Below, one piece after another: positions 52,107 through 59,789 of a stretch of 64,000 nucleotides of DNA. Position numbers and translations under genes: made by a program. This DNA comes from Actinomadura hallensis (GTDB taxonomy: Bacteria; Actinomycetota; Actinomycetes; Streptosporangiales; Streptosporangiaceae), in NCBI RefSeq assembly GCF_006716765.1, contig NZ_VFPO01000001.1:3844001-3908000 (forward strand), read 5' to 3'. Below the pieces are notes generated by a model. The model searched no databases and had not been told where the DNA came from. It was given only the letters and a program-made list of their open reading frames with translations. Position 1 is the stretch's first letter; every line of letters begins with the position of its first letter.

Positions 52107-52862
52107 TCACTTGCCGACCGCGACCGCGGCCCAGTCACCGATGCGCTTGGTCAGGTCGGGCGTGACCGCCGCCTCTGCGTGACCGAACCCAGGTTCCACC
52201 CACAGCTCACGCGGGTCCTTCGCGGCTTCGTACAACTGCCGGCCGTGTTCGAGCGGAAAGAACGCGTCGGCGTCGCCATGGACGATGAGGAGGGGCACCG
52301 GGGCGATCCGTCCGGCGACCTCATGCGGCGCTTCCGGGACGGGGTCCCATCCTCTGGGGGAGACCCTGGTTCGGCGGGCCAGCCGCACCGCCAGCCGCCC
52401 AGCGGGACGTTCGATAGCCCAATGGACGCGCCTCATGGGCACCGTGTCGCGGTAGTACCAGCGGGCCGGGGCGCTGACCGAGATCACTGCGTCGATCCCA
52501 CCGTGCAGGGCCGCGTGCCTGATGGCCACGGCGCCGCCCATGGAGAAACCAGCGACGACGATCCGCTCGTAACCTCTCTGCCTCGCCGCCGCGACCACGG
52601 CGTCGATGTCCAGCACCTCACGGTCACCCACGGTCGAGTGGCCACCGGACCTTCCATGACCACGGAAGTCCAAGCCGATGACCCCTCCCTGCCGGTTGAG
52701 GACATCGGCGATCCGGAGCAGCGCGGGCTTCCGCCACGAGCAGGTGAAGCCGTGCGCCAGGACGAAGCACAGGTCGTCGGCGCCCGGCAGGTGACCTGCA
52801 TCGATTCGTACGCCATCGGCGGTGTGCACCGTGAGAGATTCGGGGATCGCCACGATGACCAT
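52107..52862 (-). CDS. Alpha/beta hydrolase
   Basis: A 251-residue hydrolase with FVLAHGFTCSWRKPALLRIA (oxyanion), DFRGHGRSGGHS, nucleophile AGFSMGGAVAIRHA, acid IVHGDADAFFPLEHG and base GFGHAEAAV. It is of the serine aminopeptidase S33/lipase-like type. GGAGG lies 10 bases before the ATG. The substrate cannot be assigned. Divergent from the truncated sigma gene. Confidence 0.9.
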   Translation of the reverse strand: MVIVAIPESLTVHTADGVRIDAGHLPGADDLCFVLAHGFTCSWRKPALLRIADVLNRQGGVIGLDFRGHGRSGGHSTVGDREVLDIDAVVAAARQRGYERIVVAGFSMGGAVAIRHAALHGGIDAVISVSAPARWYYRDTVPMRRVHWAIERPAGRLAVRLARRTRVSPRGWDPVPEAPHEVAGRIAPVPLLIVHGDADAFFPLEHGRQLYEAAKDPRELWVEPGFGHAEAAVTPDLTKRIGDWAAVAVGK

Positions 52863-53036
52863 GATCGGGCATCCTCCCCCGCTCGGCGACGGCGAGCCGT
52901 CTTCCTTGACGCGTCTGAGGCCCTTCTTCGGCTATGACCAGGGCGGACGTCTCCCAGCGCCGGGTCGCCGAACAAGTTGTCCAAAGTTTTTGGCGCCCAC
53001 CCGTCGGAGAAGCGCGCCGCCGAACGATGGAGGGAT

Positions 53037-53279
53037 ATGAACCATCCGGGACGACTCCAGCCCGACCCCGGAGCGGCGTTGCTCGACCTGTACGACGCGG
53101 CGCTTCCGGAGGTCTACGGCTACCTGCTGTCTCGGTGCGGCCGGCGGGGGCTGGCCGAGGACCTCACGAGACGTTTCCTGGCCGCCGTCGAGGCGGTGCG
53201 CAAGAGACCGCCGCCGGCGAAGCGTCCGTCCTGGCCGCACCGCCGCCATGGGGGTTGGGCAAAGGTCGATGCGGGATGA
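53037..53279 (+). pseudogene. Truncated ECF sigma factor (region 2 only)
   Basis: An 80-codon frame with GGAGGG just before the ATG. The text ALLDLYDAALPEVYGYLLSR followed by AEDLTRRFLAAVEAVRKRPP is sigma region 2 as in actinomycete ECF factors, which normally continue for another 100 or so residues. Here it runs into KRPSWPHRRHGGWAKVDAG and stops, so region 4, needed for -35 contact, is missing. It is likely a decayed gene. Confidence 0.65.
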
Positions 53280-53603
53280 ACTCTGCGCGGTGAGGCGTGG
53301 GGCGAGGCGTGCGGGTTGGCGTGGACGTGGACGCGGTTGGCGTGCAGCGGGCGCTCGGTCAGCCTGGACTCGTTGATCGCCACCTCGGCCAGTTTCTCCG
53401 CGAGCAGCGTGCTGAAGCCCGTTTCCGGTGCCCCCTGGGCGGGCTGGAAGACGCCATGACCGGTGTCCCCTCCCCCGGCGGTTTTGAGGCTTCCCTGGAG
53501 GTCTTGGGGTTGTGGGGAGGGTGGGGCCGCGGGGCTGAATGGAAGGGGTGGTGGGTACGTAGTTGGACGTGCGTGCAGGGGTGGGTGAACGGCGGACTCG
53601 GGC
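53280..53603. other. Intergenic/decayed region, 324 bases
   Basis: It follows the truncated sigma gene. No intact gene is visible. On the minus strand a short protein-like stretch (GFSTLLAEKLAEVAINESRL, around 53360-53430) continues into TERPLHANRVHVHANPH, but it has no clear start and no family I recognise. Confidence 0.4.
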
Positions 53604-53906
53604 ATGGCCGGTATGGGCAGCGAAGATCGTGCGGATCGGGTGAAGGCGCGCGACACCCGGCGGAGGGACGAGGACGACCCCGTGCCGGTCCGGGACGGCG
53701 TCAAGAGGTACGCGCGTCAGGCGATGGTGTCCTCCGCGCAGGCCCATGAGCGGGCCGCGCAGATGCTGGAACGAATGGCCGGGACCCATCCGGAGGAGGC
53801 CGACCTGCATCGGCAGGTGGCCGTCCGCCACCGCAGATGGGCCGAGAACGATCGAAAGCTCGCGGAGAGATATGCGCCCCGAGGCGGCGACCCGGACGAC
53901 CCGTGA
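53604..53906 (+). CDS. Small charged helical protein, hypothetical
   Basis: A 100-residue protein with a basic/acidic N-terminus and a helical repeat-like body (AQAHERAAQMLERMAGTHPE, HRQVAVRHRRWAENDRKLAE). Small actinomycete proteins with AHERAA-type helices are common but unassigned. The start is either of two ATGs two codons apart; the ribosome site is weak. The next gene begins 18 bases after its stop. Confidence 0.6.
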   Translation: MAGMGSEDRADRVKARDTRRRDEDDPVPVRDGVKRYARQAMVSSAQAHERAAQMLERMAGTHPEEADLHRQVAVRHRRWAENDRKLAERYAPRGGDPDDP

Positions 53907-53924
53907 ATCGTGCGAGGGTTAAGC

Positions 53925-54432
53925 ATGACCGTCGATCGGCAAACCCTCGCGACGACCCGCCGCGCCCTGCACGGAGTCGCCGAAAACGTCCTCGCCGGAC
54001 CGCAGTACAGGCACAGCGGAACGATCAGGCTGGGGGTCACGGAGAGCGGTTTCGGAACGGTCCGAGAACCGTTCTTGCGGGTGAGCGGAGCGGAACTCGC
54101 GGCAGGCGACCGGAAGATACCGATCAACGGCGCCACCTGCCGGGAACTGGCCGCCGCGGCAGGCATCGACGCGGGAGCGCCGGAGGGGCTTTACGGCGAC
54201 GGCAGCGGCGTCGGCGTCGACGAGACGCTCGGCGTGGACGCGGAGGCCGCGCAGCACATCGCGGATGTCTTCGACCGCGGGCATGCGGCTGCAACGATTC
54301 GCGCCGGAGATGTGGAACACCGCTTTCGGGGCGGCGCGGCCTTTGCGCCTGCCGCCCGGAACCACGGCCGTGCTCGACTTTTTCATGGAAGCGAGAGACC
54401 GGGCGGCCAGAGACCCGATTCGCGGGCGCTGA
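53925..54432 (+). pseudogene. Conserved actinomycete hypothetical protein, shortened and frameshifted
   Basis: The first about 119 residues (TIRLGVTESGFGTVREPFLR, GATCRELAAAAGIDAGAPEG, LYGDGSGVGVDETL) match a conserved actinomycete family as I remember it. At about 54280 the frame is lost: the running frame becomes Arg/Ala-rich, while the next frame continues as RLQRFAPEMWNTAFGAARPL and TTAVLDFFMEARDRAARDP, the expected C-terminus, and stops before the next gene. The middle part, usually carrying a WPEHFD-like segment, seems absent, implying a small deletion as well as the shift. GAGGG precedes the ATG. Confidence 0.6.
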
Positions 54433-54490
54433 CGCGAGCGGCGGCAGAGCCGATGTGCAAAGATCCAATGGGATCAAACAGGAGGTCGTT

Positions 54491-55402
54491 GTGCGTATTG
54501 GGGCTCTGTTGGTCGAGCGCGGCGAAACCGACGCGCTGAGCAATCTCGCGGACGATGTGCGGCGCGCCGCGGACGACGGGTTCTCGTCGGCGTGGATCTC
54601 GCAGATCTTCGGGCTGGACGCGCAGACCGCGCTGGCCGTCGCCGGGAGGGACGTGCCGGGCATCGAACTCGGCACCGGGGTGGTGCCGACGTACCCGCGT
54701 CACCCAGCCGCGATGGCGCAGCAGGCGAGGACGACGGCGCTGGCGCTCCAGGGGCGGTTCACCCTCGGCATCGGCCTCTCCCACAAGATCGTCATCGAGG
54801 ACATGTACGGGTACGACTTCGACCGGCCGCTGCGCCACATGGACGAGTACCTGTCGGTGCTGCTGCCGCTGCTGGCCGGGGAGAACGCGTCGTTCAAGGG
54901 CGAGACCCTCCAGGGCCACATCGGCCTTTCGGTCCCGAACGAGGGGCGGGTGCCCGTGCTACTCGCGGCGCTGGGCCCGAAGATGCTCAAGCTCGCGGCG
55001 GAACGAACGGACGGAACCGTCCTGTGGATGACCGGCCCCGTCACCGTCCGCGAACATGTCGCACCGACCATCACCGAGGCCGCCAAGGCCGCGGGACGAC
55101 CGGAACCACGGGTGGTCTGCGCGCTGCCGCTGTGCGTCACGAACGACGTCGAGGAGGCGCGGGAGCAGGCCGGCAGGACGTTCGAGGTGTACGGGACGCT
55201 GCCGTCCTACCGGGCGATGATGGACCGCGAAGGGGTCGACGGCCCGGCCGACCTGGCCATCGTCGGCGACGAGGACACGGTCGCGTCGAAGCTGGAGGAA
55301 CTGGCCGAGGCCGGCGTCACCGACTTCGTCGCCAACGAGTACATGCCCGGCGAGAGCCACGGCCGCACCAGAGCCTTCCTCAAGTCCTTCATGGAGCGCT
55401 GA
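54491..55402 (+). CDS. LLM-class F420-dependent oxidoreductase
   Basis: A 303-residue luciferase-like TIM-barrel enzyme of the F420-using subgroup. It starts VRIGALLVERGETDALSNLA (GTG, AGGAGG 5 bases upstream). Other marks are IELGTGVVPTYPRHPAAMAQ, FTLGIGLSHKIVIEDMYGYD and DRPLRHMDEYLSVLLPLLAG. Use of F420 rather than FMN is inferred from resemblance to actinobacterial LLM proteins. Substrate unknown. Confidence 0.9.
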   Translation: MRIGALLVERGETDALSNLADDVRRAADDGFSSAWISQIFGLDAQTALAVAGRDVPGIELGTGVVPTYPRHPAAMAQQARTTALALQGRFTLGIGLSHKIVIEDMYGYDFDRPLRHMDEYLSVLLPLLAGENASFKGETLQGHIGLSVPNEGRVPVLLAALGPKMLKLAAERTDGTVLWMTGPVTVREHVAPTITEAAKAAGRPEPRVVCALPLCVTNDVEEAREQAGRTFEVYGTLPSYRAMMDREGVDGPADLAIVGDEDTVASKLEELAEAGVTDFVANEYMPGESHGRTRAFLKSFMER

Positions 55403-55879
55403 CCCGCACAGGAGGCGACGCTGGGGCTCCCCTCAGCGCGCCTTCTGAACGCCACGACCGCCGACGACCATCCACGCGCACGCGGCTCACGCCCGCACCA
55501 CACCGGCCGTAGGCCGGAACCTCGAGCGCGCGCCAGCGCGCCCGACAACTCCCGCATTGTCCAGCGGGCCGCCGCAGCCAATAGCGCGGCGCACCCGTGG
55601 AACGGCCGACGCCGATGACGGCGGCGGCGTTGACGATGACGTTGTTGCGGGCCTGGCCGAGACCGGTGGGCAGCACGACGGTCAGGTCGGGCCCGGCGGC
55701 GCTGCGGTCGGCGGTGGAGCGCCCGAGCGCGCGAAGGTCGTCCTGTGCGGCGGTGACCACCTCGCGGGGCAGTCCATCTGACCGGCCCGGCGGGGTGCTG
55801 GTGGGCGTTCGGCGTCGGCGGGGTGCGGTGGGTTGGGTGCAGGGAGGGGGAATGTCTGGACTTCTTGCCTGATAGCGTT
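55403..55879. other. Region of 477 bases between the LLM gene and the cobalamin riboswitch
   Basis: No intact gene. It contains the minus-strand remnant listed separately and otherwise low-complexity sequence. The promoter of the cobalamin operon must lie in its right end; no confident -35/-10 pair was found. Confidence 0.4.
55575..55778 (-). pseudogene. Remnant of a TIGR00725/LOG-family (lysine-decarboxylase-like) gene
   Basis: The stretch GPDLTVVLPTGLGQARNNVI followed by VNAAAVIGVG resembles the nucleotide-binding core of TIGR00725/LOG-type proteins (pattern ATGLGxARNxxVVxxADAVIAVGG). It then breaks off at RSTGAPRYWLRR instead of the expected GTLSE motif. Both ends lack the rest of the fold (about 150-170 residues), and no start codon with a ribosome site is seen. 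I read it as a decayed fragment. Confidence 0.4.
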
Positions 55880-55990
55880 GCCGATGCTGCGCGCCAGGAG
55901 CGAAGTCCGGTGAGAATCCGGCGCTGTCCCGCAACTGTGGAGCCCGCCTAAAGCGGGCCGAGCCAGGTCGCCTCCTTGCGCGCCGACGAT
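55880..55990 (+). ncRNA. Cobalamin riboswitch
   Basis: The conserved core is visible: AGTCCGGTGAGAATCCGG, then GCTGTCCCGCAACTGT, and the B12-box-like GAGCCAGGTCGCC. The outer stem pairs CGCGCCAGGAG (about 55890-55900) with CTCCTTGCGCG (about 55972-55982). It lies 67 bases before the btuF start, so adenosylcobalamin should lower expression of the whole btuF-C-D-cbiZ operon, probably at translation initiation. Confidence 0.92.
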
Positions 55991-56056
55991 AGTCGACCTC
56001 GTGGAAGGGCGATCCGTCATGTGCGGGCCGCGGCTTCCCTCAGCCTGGAGGCTCCA

Positions 56057-56977
56057 GTGAGACCCGTCCGTACCCTCGGCGCGGTGATGGCGCTCGTCGC
56101 CGCGCTCGCCACCGGATGCGGTGGCGGCACCGACTCGTCCGATGAGACCAGGTCCGGTGCGAACAAACCCGTCACGGTCCAGGCCGCCAACGGCGCGGTG
56201 ACCATCCCGTCCAAGCCCGAGCGCATCGTTTCCCTGGCACCCGTCCACACCGAGACGCTGTTCGCCATCGGCGCCGGGCCGCAGGTGGTCGCGGTGGACG
56301 ACTACTCCGACTACCCGGCCGAAGCGCCGCGGACGAAGCTGTCGGGCTTCAAGCCGAACGCCGAGGCGGTCATCGAGTACAAGCCGGACCTCGTCATCGT
56401 GTCCGACGACCTGAACGGCATCGTCAAGGCGCTCGAGAAGGTGAAGATCCCCGTCCTGCTGGAACCGGCGGCGAACAACCTGGAGGAGGCCTACGACGAG
56501 ATCCGCGACCTGGGCCTCGCCACCGGGCATTCCGCGGAGGCGGAGAAGCTCGTCGCGGAGATGAAGTCGAGCATCGAGAAGACGGTGGCCGAGACGCCCA
56601 AGGCGAAGGGCCTCACCTACTTCCACGAGCTGGACAACGAGCTGTACACGGTGACGTCCAAGACGTTCGTGGGCCAGATCTACGGGATGTTCGGGCTCCG
56701 CAACGTCGCCGACGAGGCCGAGGGCGCGAACAGCGGGTATCCGCGGCTGTCGCGCGAGTACCTCCTCAAGCAGGACCCCGACCTGATCTTCCTGGCCGAC
56801 ACCAAGTGCTGCGGCCAGAACGCGGAGACCGTCGCGAAGCGGCCCGGCTGGTCGGACCTGACCGCGGTCAAGAACGGCGCGGTGATCGAGCTCGACGACG
56901 CGGTGTCCTCGCGCTGGGGGCCGCGCCTGCCCGAGTTCGTGAAGGAGATCGGCGCCGCGGTCCAGAAGGTCCAGTGA
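56057..56977 (+). CDS. btuF: Cobalamin ABC transporter substrate-binding lipoprotein
   Basis: A 306-residue exported lipoprotein that captures corrinoids. The lipobox is LATGC, with the Cys as lipid anchor after a short signal peptide (VRTLGAVMALVAALATGC). The mature protein has the BtuF-like class III fold: PERIVSLAPVHTETLFAIGA, VVAVDDYSDYPAEAPRTKLS and the C-terminal GWSDLTAVKNGAVIELDD. I chose the GTG with GGAGG 5 bases upstream; the longer frame overlaps the riboswitch. Assignment to cobalamin rather than heme or siderophore rests on the riboswitch and on cbiZ. Confidence 0.9.
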   Translation: MRPVRTLGAVMALVAALATGCGGGTDSSDETRSGANKPVTVQAANGAVTIPSKPERIVSLAPVHTETLFAIGAGPQVVAVDDYSDYPAEAPRTKLSGFKPNAEAVIEYKPDLVIVSDDLNGIVKALEKVKIPVLLEPAANNLEEAYDEIRDLGLATGHSAEAEKLVAEMKSSIEKTVAETPKAKGLTYFHELDNELYTVTSKTFVGQIYGMFGLRNVADEAEGANSGYPRLSREYLLKQDPDLIFLADTKCCGQNAETVAKRPGWSDLTAVKNGAVIELDDAVSSRWGPRLPEFVKEIGAAVQKVQ

Positions 56978-56999
56978 TCCCCGGCCTGGGCGCGCGCCC

Positions 57000-58166
57000 A
57001 TGAGCCCCCGGCTTCGCCGAGGCGTCCCGGCCGGTCCGCACGGCCGGGCCGGGACGTCTCCGGAGGTCCCCGAGCCGGAGACGGACGTCGGGAAACGTCC
57101 GCGCGTCCGCGTGTGGAGGAGGCCGCCGCAGCCGGTGGGGCAGGCGCGGCTGCGGCCGGCGGCGCTCCTGGTCGCGGCGTCGCTGCTGGCGGCGTCGCTG
57201 CTGGCCGGAGTGCTGGTCGGGGCGGCGGGCCTGCCGGTCGGCGGGGTGCTGAGGGCGCTGGCCGACCGGCTCCCGTTCGTGCACGTCGACTCGGGCCTCG
57301 GCGTCATCGACGAGAACGTCCTGTTCGAGCTGCGGGTGCCGAGGGCGCTGATGGCGGCCCTGGTCGGGGGGATGCTCGCGATGGCGGGCGCCGGCTACCA
57401 GGGCGTGTTCCGCAACCCGCTCGCCGATCCCTACCTGCTGGGCGCGGCGGCGGGCGCCGGCGTCGGCGCGACGCTGGTGATCGTGCTGATGCCGGACGAT
57501 CCCGGGACCGCGGTGCCGCTCGCCGCGTTCGTCGGCGCGATCTTCGGGGTGTTCCTGGCGTACGCGCTGGGCAGCACGGCGGGGCGCGGGAGCGGAACGG
57601 CGACGCTGGTGCTGGCCGGGGTGGCGGTGTCGTCCTTCCTGGCGGCGGTGCAGACGTTCCTGCAGCAGGTGAAGGCGCAGGAGCTGCACCGGATCTTCTC
57701 GTGGCTGCTCGGCGGCGTCGGGGCGGCGGACTGGCGGCAGCTCACGCTGGTCGCCCCGTACGCGGCGGTGTCGACGGTGGTGCTGCTGGCGCACGGCAGG
57801 CTGCTGGACGTGCTGAGCGTCGGCGACGAGGAGGCGGCGTCGCTCGGCCTTTCGGCGGCGCGGGTGCGGCTGACGGTGCTGGTCGCGGCGTCGCTGGCGA
57901 CGGCGTGCGCGGTGGCGGTGAGCGGGCTGATCGGGTTCGTGGGGATCGTGGTGCCGCACGTGGTGCGCCGGCTGGCGGGCGGTTCGTACCGGATCGTGCT
58001 GCCGCTGTCGCTGCTGGGCGGCGCCGCGTTCCTCGGGGCGGCGGACCTGGTGGCCCGGACGGTGGTCGAGCCCGGGGAGCTTCCGCTCGGGGTGGTGACG
58101 GCGTTCGTCGGCGGGCCGTTCTTCGTGGCGGTGCTCCGCACGAGCCGCAGGCAGGTGGAGATGTGA
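57000..58166 (+). CDS. btuC: Cobalamin ABC transporter permease (FecCD/BtuC family)
   Basis: A 388-residue membrane protein with about nine to ten helices after a basic 50-residue N-terminal tail. Family marks are VPRALMAALVGGMLAMAGAG, YQGVFRNPLADPYLLGAAAG and SGLIGFVGIVVPHVVRRLAG; the last contains the ATPase-coupling loop. It lies 22 bases after btuF and overlaps btuD by 4 bases. Confidence 0.93.
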   Translation: MSPRLRRGVPAGPHGRAGTSPEVPEPETDVGKRPRVRVWRRPPQPVGQARLRPAALLVAASLLAASLLAGVLVGAAGLPVGGVLRALADRLPFVHVDSGLGVIDENVLFELRVPRALMAALVGGMLAMAGAGYQGVFRNPLADPYLLGAAAGAGVGATLVIVLMPDDPGTAVPLAAFVGAIFGVFLAYALGSTAGRGSGTATLVLAGVAVSSFLAAVQTFLQQVKAQELHRIFSWLLGGVGAADWRQLTLVAPYAAVSTVVLLAHGRLLDVLSVGDEEAASLGLSAARVRLTVLVAASLATACAVAVSGLIGFVGIVVPHVVRRLAGGSYRIVLPLSLLGGAAFLGAADLVARTVVEPGELPLGVVTAFVGGPFFVAVLRTSRRQVEM

Positions 58167-58933
58167 CGGTCCGGGTGAGCGGGCTGGACGTGGCGCTGGG
58201 CGGGCGTCCGGTCCTGAAAGGGGTCTCGCTCGAGGTCGGGGCCGGGTCGTGGACGGCCGTCATCGGGCCGAACGGGGCGGGCAAGTCGACGCTGCTGCGC
58301 GCGGTGCTCGGCCTGGTCCCGTCCCGCGGCGAGATCACCGTGGAGGGCGTGGACCTGGGGACGCTGAAGCCGCGGCAGCGGGCCCGCCTGGTCGCGTACG
58401 CGCCGCAGAACCCGAACCTCCCGGTGGGCATGACGGTGTTCGACTACACCCTCCTCGGCAGGTCCCCCTACATCCCGCATCTGGGGCGGGAAAGCGCGCG
58501 GGACCGGGCGATCACCGCGGAGGTCCTGGACCGGCTGGACCTCACCGCGTTCGCCGGCCGTCCCCTGGACCACCTGTCGGGGGGCGAGCGGCAGCGGGTG
58601 GTGCTGGCGCGGGCGCTGGCCCAGCAGACGCGGGTGCTCTTGCTGGACGAGCCGACGACGGCCCTCGACATCGGCCACCAGCAGCAGGTGATGGAGCTGA
58701 TCGACCGGCTGCGGCTGTCGGACGGGCTGACCGTGGTGACGACGATCCACGACCTGACGCTGGCGGGGCAGTACGCCGACCGGCTGGTGCTGGTCTCGGG
58801 CGGGAGGGTCGCCGCGGCGGGCGAGCCCGCGCGGGTCCTGACCCGTCCGGTGGTCGAGGAGCACTTCGACGCGCGGGTGCGGGTCACGCCCGGCGCCGGC
58901 GGGCGGCCGGTCCTGTCGCTGGAGCGTCCGTGA
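58163..58933 (+). CDS. btuD: Cobalamin ABC transporter ATP-binding protein
   Basis: A 256-residue ABC ATPase starting at GTG. Walker A is IGPNGAGKSTLLRAVLG, the Q-loop is YAPQNPNLPVG, the signature is HLSGGERQRVVLARALA, Walker B is VLLLDEPTTALD and the switch His is in TTIHDLTLAG. It powers the BtuC channel from the cytoplasmic side. It overlaps both neighbours by 4 bases. Confidence 0.93.
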   Translation: MTVRVSGLDVALGGRPVLKGVSLEVGAGSWTAVIGPNGAGKSTLLRAVLGLVPSRGEITVEGVDLGTLKPRQRARLVAYAPQNPNLPVGMTVFDYTLLGRSPYIPHLGRESARDRAITAEVLDRLDLTAFAGRPLDHLSGGERQRVVLARALAQQTRVLLLDEPTTALDIGHQQQVMELIDRLRLSDGLTVVTTIHDLTLAGQYADRLVLVSGGRVAAAGEPARVLTRPVVEEHFDARVRVTPGAGGRPVLSLERP

Positions 58934-59652
58934 ACCTGGAGACGGTGTGGCGTGAGGAGGACGGTGCGCGTCTCGCCGCGACGGTGTGGCGGGCCGGGGA
59001 CGGGTACCGGGCGGTGTCGTCGGCGCCGCTGGGCGGCGGCATCGGCCCGGCCCGCTGGGTGCTGAACGCGCAGGTCGCGGGGCGCTACTCGCGCACGGAC
59101 CCGGTCGCGCACCTCCGGGAGCTGGCGGCCGCGTTCGGGTTGGAGGGCCCGGGTGTCGGGATGCTCACCGCCGCGTCGGTGTCCCGGACCGTGCGGCGGG
59201 ACGACGGCGGCGTGCGTGTTTCGGCGACGGTGGGGCTGCGGGTCCCGACGTGGGCCTCCGCCCCCGCCGGCAGACCGGACCCGGAGCTGGCGCCGATCGA
59301 CCTGGACGGGGCGTCCCCGCCCGCGCGGGCGCCCGGCACCGTCAACATCGTCGTCGCCGTGCCCGTGCCGCTGAGCGACGCTGCGCTGGTGAACGCGGTC
59401 ATCACCGCCACCGAGGCCAAGACGCAGGCGCTCCTGGAAGCCGGGTACTCGTGCACGGGCACCGCCTCCGACGCCGTCTGCGTCGCGGCGAGGACCGGTG
59501 CGGCGGCCGACGGCGCGGAGGTGGAGGTCTTCGCGGGTCCCCGGTCGGTGTGGGGGGCGCGGATCGCCCGGGCGGTGCATGCGGCCGTCCATGCCGGGGC
59601 CCTCGACTACTCCGCCTACCTGGAGGCACGGAACCGGCGCGGACAGGCGTGA
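58930..59652 (+). CDS. cbiZ: Adenosylcobinamide amidohydrolase
   Basis: A 240-residue salvage enzyme that cuts the aminopropanol side chain of imported (adenosyl)cobinamide or pseudocobalamin to give adenosylcobyric acid for rebuilding cobalamin. Family text is RAVSSAPLGGGIGPARWVLN, GMLTAASVSRTVRRDDGGVR, GTVNIVVAVPVPLSDAALVN and EAKTQALLEAGYSCTGTASD. GTG start, overlapping the btuD stop. Its place at the end of the uptake operon shows that the transporter serves incomplete corrinoids as well. A terminator hairpin follows. Confidence 0.9.
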   Translation: MNLETVWREEDGARLAATVWRAGDGYRAVSSAPLGGGIGPARWVLNAQVAGRYSRTDPVAHLRELAAAFGLEGPGVGMLTAASVSRTVRRDDGGVRVSATVGLRVPTWASAPAGRPDPELAPIDLDGASPPARAPGTVNIVVAVPVPLSDAALVNAVITATEAKTQALLEAGYSCTGTASDAVCVAARTGAAADGAEVEVFAGPRSVWGARIARAVHAAVHAGALDYSAYLEARNRRGQA

Positions 59653-59682
59653 GGCGGGCCGGCCGTCCGCGTTCGGGCGTGC

Positions 59683-59722
59683 ACCGGCCGCCGTACCACC
59701 CCGGTGCGATACGGCGGCCGGT
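59683..59722. terminator. Hairpin terminator of the btu-cbiZ operon
   Basis: A perfect 13-base stem (ACCGGCCGCCGTA with TACGGCGGCCGGT) around a 14-base loop, 30 bases after the cbiZ stop. The convergent coiled-coil gene ends 67 bases further on, so it may serve both. Confidence 0.85.
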
Positions 59723-59789
59723 TCAGGGCCAGTGCAGTGTGGGGAAGGGCCTCACCTCCTCGCGATGCGACACTCGGCCGGCGTGACGG

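Noticed and set aside
55682..57307. Minus-strand open frame of 541 codons over the riboswitch and btuF
   Set aside because: The riboswitch, lipobox and BtuF motifs are all on the plus strand; this frame is a shadow.
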